Assembly: GCF_009905605.1 (NCBI RefSeq)
Contig: NZ_JAAAKZ010000012.1
Coordinates: 62,001-126,000, forward strand
Source of the DNA: Runella sp. CRIBMP
GTDB lineage: Bacteria > Bacteroidota > Bacteroidia > Cytophagales > Spirosomataceae
Length of the DNA: 64,000 bases
Direction: 5' to 3'
The notes below the pieces were generated by a model. The model did no database searches. It had not been told where the DNA came from and saw nothing but the letters and a program-made list of their open reading frames with translations. Below are positions 1 through 9,273 of the stretch, one piece after another. Both the position numbers and the translations under genes were made by a program. Position 1 is the first letter of the stretch. Each line of letters starts with the position of its first letter.

Positions 1-347
1 TGGACGATGTTTTTAAAGTACTCCGTAGTCAGCACGAGCAAATTTCCACCGAGCGCGCGGATACGCGGATAAATACCGTTGAGGAGTTTTAAGTGGCGCT
101 CTCCGTACTCATTCCAGTCGGGACTGTAAGTACTAATCACCAACGGCCCATCCTGCAACAACTGATGAAGATACATCGTACCAGCGGTCTGCAAGCTCGA
201 CGGGAGATATTGCCAAACACCTAATTCTAAATTGATGCGAACCAGAGGAAGGGTGTCTCGGTTTTTTAAGGGTTGAATTTTTTGATACGACTTTGGCAGA
301 GAAGATATAATGTAGTCTTCACCGACGATTTTGATGATTGATTTCAT
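1..347 (-). CDS. Redoxin-like protein, N-terminal part, cut by window edge
   Basis: An open frame runs from an ATG at 347 to the window edge without a stop, giving about 115 residues that start MKSIIKIVGED. The stretch GPLVISTYSPDWNEYGERHL followed by a beta-strand-like LLVLTTE resembles the AhpC/TSA peroxiredoxin-like fold, in which a Trp-Cys-x-x-Cys or Thr-x-x-Cys normally follows the first strand. Here the position reads SPDWNEYGE with no cysteine, so a peroxidatic cysteine is not visible in the part we have. It could be a redox-inactive paralogue or a different alpha/beta protein. The rest lies outside the window. Confidence 0.5.
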   Translation of the reverse strand, partial: MKSIIKIVGEDYIISSLPKSYQKIQPLKNRDTLPLVRINLELGVWQYLPSSLQTAGTMYLHQLLQDGPLVISTYSPDWNEYGERHLKLLNGIYPRIRALGGNLLVLTTEYFKNIV

Positions 348-482
348 TTTTTATACTTTTTACGGATTCTTAAATTATAAATGAGGTCAACATTTGCCTA
401 CTTTTTCTATATATTAAACATTTTTATTAACAACAATGAATGACAAAGAGATAAGAAAAGCAAAATGTTGATTTATAAGGCT

Positions 483-1241
483 TTAGTGCACTTTTTTATT
501 CTTACGTATGTCTAAATTCTGAAAATAAAACAGCCTGATTGTATGCGAATTTTGGTAGCGATTACCAACTCCTAACTGTTGATAAACATTCATGTATCCC
601 AATTGAAGGTTAGAATGAGCACTGGTTTGGTAGGCTAATCCCGCAAAAAACCGATTTTGGTCGAATGTATTATACACTACTTTTCGGCTAAGATTAACAA
701 ATATTTCGTCGTTAATTGCCACAAAAAATGTATTCGAAACAATCCCTTTTTTACTCAACGGAATATTAAGCATGTAATTGAATCGCAGGCGGGTGTCAAA
801 ACGGTAACCAGCGGCTAGCTCGTTATCATTCTTAATGTTTCGTCGCCAACGCTCTTCCAAGCGCAGCCATTGCATGGTACGTACTTTGCCGTATTTGGTA
901 TGGAGCTGAAGCTGCTGCCATATTCTGTGTTCGGGCATAGATACGTTGGCATGACCTTCTTCGGGAAAATGATTGGTAAAATTGTAACCGTTGGTCAGCT
1001 TAAAATCGTCGGTTAAATAGTACATCAATCCAGTCCGAAATAAAAATTTGGACGGCTCCCCCACAAAACCATCAGTAGTACGAAAATGCACATCAGTCCA
1101 CAGGCCCCACTTATCACTCAATCGAGTTTGATTAAAATAACCCAGCCAAATCTGCTCACTGCTTTTAACCTGTTTGGTAATCTGACCGTACCCAGACAAA
1201 GCTAAAGCACTTATTATCAATGCCAAATATATTTTTTTCAC
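483..1241 (-). CDS. DUF2490 family outer-membrane-like protein
   Basis: 252 residues with an N-terminal signal peptide (MKKIYLALIISALALSGYG) and a body of alternating aromatic/polar strands typical of an outer-membrane beta-barrel. The opening EQIWLGYFNQTRLSDKWGLW and the later WLRLEERWRR match what I know of DUF2490, a Bacteroidota family of unknown function, usually found in the outer membrane. It is separated from the ACT-domain gene upstream by about 60 bp on the same strand. No function is assigned. Confidence 0.75.
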   Translation of the reverse strand: MKKIYLALIISALALSGYGQITKQVKSSEQIWLGYFNQTRLSDKWGLWTDVHFRTTDGFVGEPSKFLFRTGLMYYLTDDFKLTNGYNFTNHFPEEGHANVSMPEHRIWQQLQLHTKYGKVRTMQWLRLEERWRRNIKNDNELAAGYRFDTRLRFNYMLNIPLSKKGIVSNTFFVAINDEIFVNLSRKVVYNTFDQNRFFAGLAYQTSAHSNLQLGYMNVYQQLGVGNRYQNSHTIRLFYFQNLDIRKNKKVH

Positions 1242-1302
1242 AATATAAACTTTAAAATGCAGTCACAATATTCAGAATATGCGAGGCAATAATTTTAGTT
1301 TT

Positions 1303-1557
1303 TTACACAATTGGTTTGACTTTCACCAATCCCGTAATGGCTTTCAAGCGCACAAGTAGGCTGTCCAAGCGCTCGTTATTGTCAAGTATGATACTTAATG
1401 AGCCTTCAGAACGAACGCCATCTGCTTCAAATTTGGCACTTATGATGTGTCCGTAATCGGCAATAAAACGAGTAACTTCTTCGACAAAACCTACCCGGTC
1501 AAAACCTAATATTTCCAAATGGGTGAGGCGGGTATGATGATGTGTTTGTGTTTGCAT
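1303..1557 (-). CDS. Small ACT-domain protein
   Basis: 84 residues. After a short His-rich leader (MQTQTHHHTRLT) the chain LEILGFDRVGFVEEVTRFIADYGHIISAKFEADG is a standard ACT beta-alpha-beta unit, like those in GcvR and in the regulatory tails of amino-acid enzymes. There is no attached catalytic domain, so it probably acts as a free ligand-binding or heteromeric regulatory subunit. It lies between a TonB receptor and a DUF2490 protein, and neither suggests the ligand. Confidence 0.7.
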   Translation of the reverse strand: MQTQTHHHTRLTHLEILGFDRVGFVEEVTRFIADYGHIISAKFEADGVRSEGSLSIILDNNERLDSLLVRLKAITGLVKVKPIV

Positions 1558-1674
1558 TGTCTTGGCTGTTTAAAAGGTTAAATTCTCATAACGCTCGAAA
1601 GCTGCTTTTTGATAGGTGTCAGGCAGTTTCAACCATTATTAATAAAACTACCTGACAATCAATTGGTTATTTAA

Positions 1675-4257
1675 TCAAAAAGTGTATCTCAAAGTAACTC
1701 CATAGGTACGTGGATCTCCTAAAATCCCCCCAATTTGGCCCGCACTACCTGGAGCAACCAAAAGCTGCTCGTAATAATCCTGGTTGCCCAAGTTTCTACC
1801 CCAGACAAAAAACGAAATACCATTGGAAGCTCTGAAACCCACTCTACTATTTACTAATGCATAACCTTCAATGTCTAAAAATTGTGACGGAGATGGGCTT
1901 GAAGAAAACGTAGAACGATAGTAGACATCAAGCCCGCCGAAGAAGTTACCTTTTAGGCCCAATAAATTCCCTCTTCCCGTTAGCTCAGTACCAAACGAAC
2001 CCGCATATTTTGAAATCCCTGGCAGTACACCACCCGATATATCTTTAAATGCCCGGTCTCCTCCTACTTCTTCAATGGGCACAGGGGCATTGGTAAACTT
2101 GACGTATTTACCATCGGTATAAGCAAAGGCACCAGTAAAGGTCACGTGATTATTTACCCTGATGTTACCGTCTATTTCCAAACCAATCACCCTTACTTGT
2201 TCGGCATTGGCCAAATACCCTCGGTTTACCCCTGGTTCAGGCGTTTGTACTTGCGTTTGATAATCTTTTATGTCGGTATTGTGGAACACAACGTTCAATA
2301 CAGAGTTGGACGTTGGTTTGGTTTTGATACCAAATTCAACATGAGAAACCGCTTCTGGTTTTACCGTCGCCAGCTCAGTCAAGACTCTCCCGCTGGCCGT
2401 TGGCAAGCCCCCCACATTTACCCCAATAGGCTTGTAGCTGAGTGAATACGTGCCAAAGGCATTGACGTTTTTATTGAATTTGTATTGTAAGGTCAACTGA
2501 CCCGAAAAATTGCCTTCGGAAGCATCTATATCAAAGGTTTGGTTACTGTAAACCCCGTTTTTCAGGGCCAACAAAGCAGGGTCAGTCGTAGTCAAGCCAC
2601 CATACGTTACTCGGCTGTAGTTCACTTTTTTGGTGTCATTGTTGTATCTGACCCCGGGCAAAATGTGCAATTTGTCAGTTATCGCCCAGTCAGCCTGCGC
2701 AAACAATGCCACACTCGAACTCTTTATCCCGTAGGTGGTTTTGATGCCAAAGTTGTCAAACAAACCGGGCGTTTTCCAAAGAGCACTCGTGGAGCTTTGG
2801 GCAAAACGCCACTGTGCCGAGCCCGCTTCTTCGGTGTGAACAGGGTCGGTTCTTAAATCTTGCCACAAACCAAAAGCACCAATTACACCGTTTATTTTAT
2901 CATTTATTTGACCCGAATACCTGAGTTCTTGGGAAAACTGGTCGTGGGCAGAGGTTCCAGCAGAGATAGAAAAAGAATTTAAACCCGTATAATCACGGTC
3001 GTTCAAAGGATCCCACTTCCAATATCTCCAAGCGGTGGTAGAAGTCAATGTACCTTTCCCAATCTTAAAATCAGCATTCAACGATAATCCGCCCAGTTCG
3101 TTACCTGCTCTTGAAGGAGTATCTAAGTCCAATGTCCTTTCAAAGGCGCTTTGGTAAGGAAGTTGGTAATTTAAATCAGCAATAATAGCATTGAATTGAC
3201 GGTAAGCAGCCCGTTTGGTTGTCACAACTTTGGCCACTGGCCATCCGTACCCCACAGGGTTTTGATCGGTAACATCTGCAATAAACGTAATATTTATCTT
3301 GTCGGTAGGTTTGTATAAAAACTGACCTCTCACCCCAATATTATTAATATCATTGATATTTGTTTGCGTGCGGCTATTGTACAATAACCCATCTCTTTGG
3401 GTACCGACAAACGAAACCCTTGCCGCAAGTTTTTTGCTTAAAGGCCCAGAGATAGAGGCTTTTGCCTGAATGTAGCCATAGTTGCCATAGCTTAGTTCGA
3501 AGCTGGCGGTGGGGTCAAAACTTGGCGCACGAGATGTTACGTTAAATGCTCCCGCCGTGGTGTTTTTGCCAAACAATGTTCCCTGAGGACCACGCAGTAC
3601 TTCTACCTGGTCTATGTCAATAAAATCAAGTGCCGTAGCCGCTGGGCGAGCATAATATACGCCATCGACATAATAACCAACCCCAGGATCGATTCCGTCG
3701 TTGGTCAAACCATAAGTAGACCCTAAACCTCTGATATTGAGCGTTGTATTCCGTGCATTTGATGCATAAAACTGAACCGTAGGCACCAATTCTTTCAAAC
3801 GGTTTACGTTAAAAGCACCTTGGTCTTCTACCGTTACGCCTCTGATAACCGAAATCGGAATCGGAATATCCTGTACCGCTTCTTGACGGCGGCGGGAGGT
3901 TACTACCACATCCGAAAGTTGATTGGCACTTTCTTCGAGTTTGATTTCTACTTTGCTGTCACTAATCAGAACTTCTTTTTTTAAATAACCTACCGACGAT
4001 ACAAGGAGGATGAAGGGAAGTTTTTGGCCCGTAATCAGCGCAAATTCTCCATTCACGTCAGTCGCCGCGCCATTGGTGGTGCCTTTGATTGATACCGTCG
4101 CGCCAATCAATGGAGCACCACTACGGGCATCAAGTATTTTGCCCGATACCGTCGCATTAATCATTGGCGTATTTTGAGCGGATAAATAAGAAGGTAAAAA
4201 AACAGAAACAACCACTAATAACAGATTGATTAAACTGGGTGGGAAGAAATTTTTCAT
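1675..4257 (-). CDS. TonB-dependent outer-membrane receptor
   Basis: 860 residues. A signal peptide ends near SYLSAQ (about 28). Residues 36-115 form a CarboxypepD_reg-like beta-sandwich (VSGKILDARSGAPLIGATVS), followed by a TonB-box-like segment (DVVVTSRRRQEAVQDIPI), a plug (VEVLRGPQGTLFGKNTTAGA, about 210-235), and a 22-strand barrel ending in the typical C-terminal aromatic (LRYTF). There is no SusD gene beside it, so it belongs to the siderophore/cobalamin/small-molecule type rather than a SusC pair. The plug wording (RRRQEAVQDIPI, FGKNTTAGAFNV) is that of receptors in the FyuA/IacB-like group. Substrate is unknown. Confidence 0.9.
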   Translation of the reverse strand: MKNFFPPSLINLLLVVVSVFLPSYLSAQNTPMINATVSGKILDARSGAPLIGATVSIKGTTNGAATDVNGEFALITGQKLPFILLVSSVGYLKKEVLISDSKVEIKLEESANQLSDVVVTSRRRQEAVQDIPIPISVIRGVTVEDQGAFNVNRLKELVPTVQFYASNARNTTLNIRGLGSTYGLTNDGIDPGVGYYVDGVYYARPAATALDFIDIDQVEVLRGPQGTLFGKNTTAGAFNVTSRAPSFDPTASFELSYGNYGYIQAKASISGPLSKKLAARVSFVGTQRDGLLYNSRTQTNINDINNIGVRGQFLYKPTDKINITFIADVTDQNPVGYGWPVAKVVTTKRAAYRQFNAIIADLNYQLPYQSAFERTLDLDTPSRAGNELGGLSLNADFKIGKGTLTSTTAWRYWKWDPLNDRDYTGLNSFSISAGTSAHDQFSQELRYSGQINDKINGVIGAFGLWQDLRTDPVHTEEAGSAQWRFAQSSTSALWKTPGLFDNFGIKTTYGIKSSSVALFAQADWAITDKLHILPGVRYNNDTKKVNYSRVTYGGLTTTDPALLALKNGVYSNQTFDIDASEGNFSGQLTLQYKFNKNVNAFGTYSLSYKPIGVNVGGLPTASGRVLTELATVKPEAVSHVEFGIKTKPTSNSVLNVVFHNTDIKDYQTQVQTPEPGVNRGYLANAEQVRVIGLEIDGNIRVNNHVTFTGAFAYTDGKYVKFTNAPVPIEEVGGDRAFKDISGGVLPGISKYAGSFGTELTGRGNLLGLKGNFFGGLDVYYRSTFSSSPSPSQFLDIEGYALVNSRVGFRASNGISFFVWGRNLGNQDYYEQLLVAPGSAGQIGGILGDPRTYGVTLRYTF

Positions 4258-4385
4258 AAAAAGTAAAAATATAGATTTAGTAGTTTTTTTTAAAAATACA
4301 ATTATTCGAATTGTTAGTAAAGCTTAATACCTATACTGGATAGAGTACAAGAAGTATTAATACTTTATATCTATTGATTTAGTAT

Positions 4386-4418
4386 GCAAATGTAAAACAA
4401 CTGTTTTTATAAAAACAA
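4386..4418 (-). promoter_or_regulatory. Bacteroidota-type promoter of the TonB receptor
   Basis: On the minus strand TTG (4418-4416), a 21-nt spacer, and TACATTTGC (4394-4386) match the Bacteroidota consensus TTG-N19-21-TAnnTTTG. It lies about 130 bp upstream of the receptor ATG. Confidence 0.6.
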
Positions 4419-4456
4419 ATTGTCCTGAAATATTCTTTGAAATATTTAATTATATC

Positions 4457-6520
4457 TTATAAAAAAGCCAAAAATGCACCTTGATTGTGAACAAAATACC
4501 ACGGAAGGCCCAGCTCTTTGGCTTGTTTACGGAGGTTTTCCAAGGCGTAAAATTTATTGGAATTATCAAAAATGAGCTTTTGATTTCCAAAAACGGGAAG
4601 AAGTTCTTCTACTTTTCGAAAAGCTGTATTTCGAATAACCACGTAATCTACCACAGGAGGAATCGTGGTCTGCACTGATTTTTCAACCAGCAAAAAGCTT
4701 TTTCCTTGCCAAACGATGAGCTTGCCGAAGGGTAAATTTTTAACAAAACGGGAGAGGTTTACGGATGAAGCCAACGGTTGTTGTTGAATGGAGCGAACGT
4801 TCCGTTCGTCGTATAAATTCTTGAGGTAAAAGTTGAATGGTTGTTGGTTTGGTTGAAAAAAAGCAGAATCAGCGAGCAACAAAGCCTCCTTCCCATTTAC
4901 GAAGCTAATGACTGATTGACGGGAAACGGAATGAACGACCACGAACTTTTGTTGACTAAAATGGGCCATTTCCTTTAATTGCAAAACACACAGCAAGACA
5001 CTAAAGGCCAGCGCATATCCTCCCCAACGAACTTCTCGGTAATACACCAATGCCAATAACATGGCCATGATTCCGTATACCAAGCCCAGTTCGACTGCTG
5101 ACAAAGACAAACCTTTAAGGGTAGAAAAGGGCAACAAATCGGTCCAAATAACGATTTCATTTAATAACCACGTAATTCCAGTCAGCCCCCAACCTAGGAG
5201 CACCGATAAGTAAGGTACCCACGAAAGTACCAGCGCCACCATCGCAACTGGCAACATAGCGGTAGCCAAAAGCGCCACAAAAGGATTAGCCAACAAAAAA
5301 TACGTCGGAAATTGATGAAAATAATAAACTGCAATCGGAAAGGTTATGAATTGGGCAGCGAGTGCTACGGTGGTCATTTCCCATAATTTACCCATCAACC
5401 ATGTTTTGGGAGTAAAATACTGATTCAAAACAGGTTGAAGAAAAATAATCCCCCCCAGCGCTGCGTATGAAAGCTGAAAACTTACGGAATATAACAATAA
5501 CGGATCAATGGCTAACAGAATGAGGGCGGAGCCAAAGAGGGCATTTTCGCCATTTTCTTTCCGTTTCAAAGGACTTGCCAGCAAAAAAATCGTAAACATC
5601 AGCGCCGAACGAATTACGGGGGCCGAAAGGCCCGTGAGCACCGCATAAAACCACATGGTAACGAGCGTAATGCCCAACGAGAGCCACCGCCCGTAGTGGC
5701 GTTTCTCCAAGCGTTTGAGCATAAAAGTCAAAATCGAAATAAAAATGGCGATGTGAAAACCCGATACCGACAGTACATGCACGGCCCCAGCGGCCGAATA
5801 CGACTTAATCAGTTCGCTGTCCATCTCATCACGAAGTCCTAAAATCATCGCTTTCGCAACGGCATATTCACGGTCAGGAACAACGAGACGCCGCAACACC
5901 GCATCGCTCCATTCGCTTACAGCAAAAGCCCAGCTTTTATACCGTACACCTAGATAGTCACCTGTAAATAAAAAATCAGAGGATTTCAGGTAGTGCTGAT
6001 GATAAATTTGTTTTTGACCCAGAAATTTTTGGTAATCAAACTGCGCAGGGTTTTGCGGAGGCTCCACCCGCCGAGGCTGGCCCCTCACCAACAAAATTTG
6101 CCCATAGTGTGGTTTTTTCGCCATTTTATCAAGGTAAATCAGGACCTTACCTTGCATTGGATGCCAGCCGTTTTCGCCTTTGCCCCGAAGTAATTCCACT
6201 TCAACTTTGTAGGTTTTGGCGCGGGTTTCGGATGGAGAAAGCACCACGGCTTCATAAGCCGTCAGTTGTGACCAATCTTTTTCCAAAACAGTCTGCGGCG
6301 TTCGCAACCAACCCAATCCCGCAAAGAGTACTATCATCAGCGTTCCTGACAAATAACGGTTGCCGCGCGAAAAAAGAACCAAGAAAAAAAAGGCAATGAA
6401 GACAACGGCAACGCCGCCCATCATTGGCCCGTTGATGACGGTCAACCAATGTTCGGGAAGCGCCTTATGCAGAAGGATTCCACAACAGAAGGCGATACAA
6501 CAACGCAGCAGAACATTCAT
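4457..6520 (-). CDS. comEC: ComEC/Rec2-family DNA-uptake channel protein
   Basis: 687 residues. The N-terminal 190 form the DUF4131/OB-like region with early membrane segments. Residues about 220-500 form the Competence channel domain with the hallmark run AAGAVHVLSVSGFHIAIFIS, then GLSAPVIRSALMF and SVSFQLSYAALGGI. The C-terminal 150 residues fold-match a beta-lactamase-like tail but lack any HxHxDH motif, so the nuclease-like centre is absent. The family translocates single-stranded DNA across the inner membrane during transformation. The start codon overlaps the stop of the upstream protease gene by 4 bp (ATGA arrangement), so the two are likely co-translated. Confidence 0.88.
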   Translation of the reverse strand: MNVLLRCCIAFCCGILLHKALPEHWLTVINGPMMGGVAVVFIAFFFLVLFSRGNRYLSGTLMIVLFAGLGWLRTPQTVLEKDWSQLTAYEAVVLSPSETRAKTYKVEVELLRGKGENGWHPMQGKVLIYLDKMAKKPHYGQILLVRGQPRRVEPPQNPAQFDYQKFLGQKQIYHQHYLKSSDFLFTGDYLGVRYKSWAFAVSEWSDAVLRRLVVPDREYAVAKAMILGLRDEMDSELIKSYSAAGAVHVLSVSGFHIAIFISILTFMLKRLEKRHYGRWLSLGITLVTMWFYAVLTGLSAPVIRSALMFTIFLLASPLKRKENGENALFGSALILLAIDPLLLYSVSFQLSYAALGGIIFLQPVLNQYFTPKTWLMGKLWEMTTVALAAQFITFPIAVYYFHQFPTYFLLANPFVALLATAMLPVAMVALVLSWVPYLSVLLGWGLTGITWLLNEIVIWTDLLPFSTLKGLSLSAVELGLVYGIMAMLLALVYYREVRWGGYALAFSVLLCVLQLKEMAHFSQQKFVVVHSVSRQSVISFVNGKEALLLADSAFFQPNQQPFNFYLKNLYDERNVRSIQQQPLASSVNLSRFVKNLPFGKLIVWQGKSFLLVEKSVQTTIPPVVDYVVIRNTAFRKVEELLPVFGNQKLIFDNSNKFYALENLRKQAKELGLPWYFVHNQGAFLAFL

Positions 6521-7884
6521 CGTGTAATGACCAAGCGTTTACTAACTGTCTCTTTTTCAGTCTTAACCCGTACAATATAAACCCCAGGCGCAATATTGGT
6601 CGTTGGAAACGTAACCAACCAACTTGGATAATCAGTGAATTTTTGATTGCCTACCAATTGTCCCGTTATGCTGTACAATTCAACCTCAAAATCCGTAAAT
6701 TCAGTAACGTTGATTTGAATATTTACTTGGTCAGAGGCTGGGTTCGGGAACACTTTCACGTCAAACGTGTCTCCAAAAGGGACTTTTGAACACCAGTATT
6801 TGACCAGCCGCGCCCGACGGGGGGCTTTTTCAATCACGGCCATCATTCGTTCACTCTGGTTGACAGTAAAAATATTCATGCAGGAGTCAGGCGAATAATC
6901 CATGAAGTTTTCGGTCATGTTGCGGGTACGAACACCCGAACAGGTAGAAAACAACGGCCCGCAGTTGGTTGACTGATTGCCCGACTGAGCCGGGGGAGTA
7001 TCAGCACAATAATCATCGCCGCAATCGGTGTCTCCCCATGTATGAATCAATCCCAGCCAATGCCCCACTTCGTGGGTGGTGGTACGTCCAAGGCTGTACA
7101 ATCTACTCGTTACTGCCCCGCCCGAACCAAACACTTTGTAGTCAATAAAAACCCCATCCGTTTTTTCCAATAGCTCATTGGCACTGTCTAGCCCTTTCAC
7201 GCCAGTGGCCGATGGAAACTGTCCGATTCCCAGGTAATTATTCCCAAATCGGCTAACCCAGATATTGAGGTAGCGGTCGGTGGGCCAACTGACAATATCA
7301 GCGAGCGTTTGGTCGTCAGTGAAGATATCAAAAGTGCTTTTAGCGCTATAATAATGGCGCGTAATACCGTTGGTCGGATTTCCGTCGGGGTCTTCATTGG
7401 CCAAATAAAATTCAATCCCCGTATTAGTTCCCACTGGGTTGGTATTAAAGCCACGCGTTCCAGGCTTTCGTTGATAGTCCTCGTTTAAGGTTCTGATTTG
7501 AGCCAAAATCTGATCATCCGAGATGTTGCCATTATCACGCCCACCAATCGTCATGGCGGCATTATTATGGACCACATGCACAACGACCGGGATACGCACT
7601 TGGGCGCAAAGCGCCGCTTGCCGAGCCCTGCGGTCGGTGGTAGCATTTTTTAAATAAGATTGAATGGAATCTTCAAGCATTGTGCGTTTTAGGCGCCAAT
7701 AAGGGTAGCGCTTCGCAATGGCTGAATCATATTGAACGGCAGCACAGCGCTGCGCGTAAGAAGCAAGGTGTAAAAAATTCAGAAGTAAAAAAACACGAAG
7801 AAAACGGTTGGCAGTGAGCCGTCTTTTTATCCGACTACTCACTGCCAACTGCTCACTATTCTTTCTCTTTCTTTTCATATGCAT
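6517..7884 (-). CDS. Secreted M43 (pappalysin-like) metalloprotease with T9SS sorting domain
   Basis: 455 residues. The zinc motif HEVGHWLGLIH (about 271-281) has the full HExxHxxGxxH form, followed by a Met-turn region (ENFMDYSPDSCMN). The C-terminal 75 residues (VFPNPASDQVNIQINV ... APGVYIVRVKTEKETVSKRLVI) are a type A T9SS sorting domain, so the enzyme should be exported by the type IX system to the surface or medium. A hydrophobic signal segment (FLRVFLLLNFLHLASYAQ) starts only near residue 28, because the first 27 residues are encoded by an inverted repeat (7807-7849). The 5' end overlaps phoH by 29 bp. The real start is uncertain: ATG at 7884 or 7878. Confidence 0.88.
   Translation of the reverse strand: MHMKRKRKNSEQLAVSSRIKRRLTANRFLRVFLLLNFLHLASYAQRCAAVQYDSAIAKRYPYWRLKRTMLEDSIQSYLKNATTDRRARQAALCAQVRIPVVVHVVHNNAAMTIGGRDNGNISDDQILAQIRTLNEDYQRKPGTRGFNTNPVGTNTGIEFYLANEDPDGNPTNGITRHYYSAKSTFDIFTDDQTLADIVSWPTDRYLNIWVSRFGNNYLGIGQFPSATGVKGLDSANELLEKTDGVFIDYKVFGSGGAVTSRLYSLGRTTTHEVGHWLGLIHTWGDTDCGDDYCADTPPAQSGNQSTNCGPLFSTCSGVRTRNMTENFMDYSPDSCMNIFTVNQSERMMAVIEKAPRRARLVKYWCSKVPFGDTFDVKVFPNPASDQVNIQINVTEFTDFEVELYSITGQLVGNQKFTDYPSWLVTFPTTNIAPGVYIVRVKTEKETVSKRLVITR
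7807..7849. repeat. 12-bp perfect inverted repeat inside the protease signal region
   Basis: GTTGGCAGTGAG (7807-7818) is repeated in inverse as CTCACTGCCAAC (7838-7849) with a 19-nt spacer. The wording (TTGGCAGTGAG) resembles interspersed palindromic 'phrases' that I recall from other Bacteroidota intergenic regions. Here it lies at the phoH/protease junction and is read as residues 12-26 of the protease. Confidence 0.6.
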
Positions 7885-8812
7885 CCAAAATGTCTTTGAC
7901 GAGGCGGTGGCGCACTACATCACGTCCATCAAGCTCGACAAAGGCAATCCCCTTCACATCTTTCAGGGTTTCAAGCGCATCTTTCAAACCGGACTTTTGA
8001 TTTTTCGGTAAATCTATCTGGGTTTTATCGCCCGTGATAATCACTTTTGAACTGGGGCCCATCCGCGTCAAAAACATCTTCATCTGCGAAGGAGTCGTAT
8101 TCTGAGCTTCATCGAGCAGGATAAAAGCGTTATTTAGAGTTCGCCCGCGCATGTACGCGAGGGGGGCAATTTCGACAATTCGGTTTTCAAGGTAAAACTT
8201 CAATTTTTCACCCAAAATCATGTCGTCAAGCGCATCATAAATAGGGCGCAAGTACGGATCAATTTTCTCTTCCAGATTGCCTGGCAAAAACCCTAAATTT
8301 TCTCCTGCCTCCACGGCCGGCCGGGTAATAATGATTTTTTTTACTTTTTTTTCTTTCAACGCCTGCACCGCGATAGCCACTGCGGTATAGGTTTTACCCG
8401 TTCCTGCGGGCCCGATAGCGAACAGCAAATCGCTTTCAGCCGCTTTTTCCACCATCAACCGCTGATTGGCGGTTCTGGCCTTCACTACCACTCCTTTGGT
8501 ACCGTACAAAATCACGTCTTTTTCGTCCTCCAATACGTGCGGCGGCGCCACGGAACCTCCATTGGCGGTCAGGTAATGACGTACGTTTTCGTTGGTGATT
8601 TTGCCGTATTTCTGGTAATGTTGCAGAAGGGACTCCAGAATATCGCTGATGCGGAGAATCTCGGGCTGAGTGCCCATTACACGTATTTCGTTGCCGCGTG
8701 AAATGATTTTACTCATTGGAAAAGCGGCAGCAACTTCTTTGATGTGGTTGTTTTCTACGCCGAGAAAGTCAACAAGTGACACATCTTCCAAGGAAATTAT
8801 TTTTTCTACCAA
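7856..8812 (-). CDS. phoH: PhoH-family ATPase
   Basis: 318 residues, the usual length for PhoH-like proteins. Residues 1-90 form an R3H/KH-like N-terminal region (VEKIISLEDVSLVDFLGVENN). Walker A is GPAGTGKT (134-141) and Walker B is FILLDEAQNTTPSQMKMFLTR. The family has an SF1-helicase-like ATPase core and is linked to RNA metabolism, often near ybeY. Here it is the first gene of a minus-strand run with the M43 protease and comEC. A perfect inverted repeat, ACGTTTT-N8-AAAACGT (8843-8864), lies 30-50 bp upstream and could be an operator. Confidence 0.93.
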   Translation of the reverse strand: MVEKIISLEDVSLVDFLGVENNHIKEVAAAFPMSKIISRGNEIRVMGTQPEILRISDILESLLQHYQKYGKITNENVRHYLTANGGSVAPPHVLEDEKDVILYGTKGVVVKARTANQRLMVEKAAESDLLFAIGPAGTGKTYTAVAIAVQALKEKKVKKIIITRPAVEAGENLGFLPGNLEEKIDPYLRPIYDALDDMILGEKLKFYLENRIVEIAPLAYMRGRTLNNAFILLDEAQNTTPSQMKMFLTRMGPSSKVIITGDKTQIDLPKNQKSGLKDALETLKDVKGIAFVELDGRDVVRHRLVKDILDAYEKKEKE

Positions 8813-9273
8813 ACGATGTAAGTGGTTTAATAATGATTGATTACGTTTTGTTTACCTAAAACGTTGCGTTGTTAGTTTTAGCTTGGTGAAAAATACGTTT
8901 TTGTTTTTAGAATTACAACTTTTTAAGCGATTTTCCAGAGAAAACCCTGCCGTAAACTTTGATTATGAAAGGGTTGAATAAAATAAAAAACCGCCAGAAT
9001 GATTGTTTTTTGTTGGAACAATAAACGGCAAAATGTAGCGCATAAAACCCGTTAGCCAAGGGATATTGATTGACGTATCTCCCGATTCTACCCTACAAAG
9101 AAGCCCAAAACAAAGTAAATATCCATTTTATCTTTAAAAACCTTTTTTAGCCCTAAAAATTCAAATAAATAACCAAATAGGGATATAAATACATAAATAA
9201 TTAGCCCATTTAAAAAAATGGCACACTTATTGAGAGGCCTTGGTTTGAAGCTAAAATTAAAACAACCAAGGCA
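8813..9273. other. Divergent intergenic region phoH / surface protein
   Basis: 461 bp, AT-rich, no credible ORF. It holds the phoH-proximal dyad ACGTTTT-N8-AAAACGT (8843-8864), a weak imperfect dyad GGGATA ... TATCTCCC (9060-9083), and, close to the right edge, a sigma-54-like promoter (9219-9233). I see no tRNA or riboswitch-like fold. Confidence 0.5.
9219..9233 (+). promoter_or_regulatory. Sigma-54 (-24/-12) promoter candidate
   Basis: TGGCACA-CTTA-TTGA differs from the RpoN consensus TGGCACR-N4-TTGC only in the last base. It ends 40 bp before the ATG at 9274, a normal leader length. No copy of the GCGAA-N6-TTCGC site of the 16.6-kb cluster is visible upstream, so a different activator would be needed. 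Confidence 0.5.

Noticed and set aside
2146-2856. Plus-strand ORFs of about 100 residues inside the TonB receptor
   Set aside because: They lie wholly in antisense to a long, clearly conserved coding frame and have no recognisable domain.
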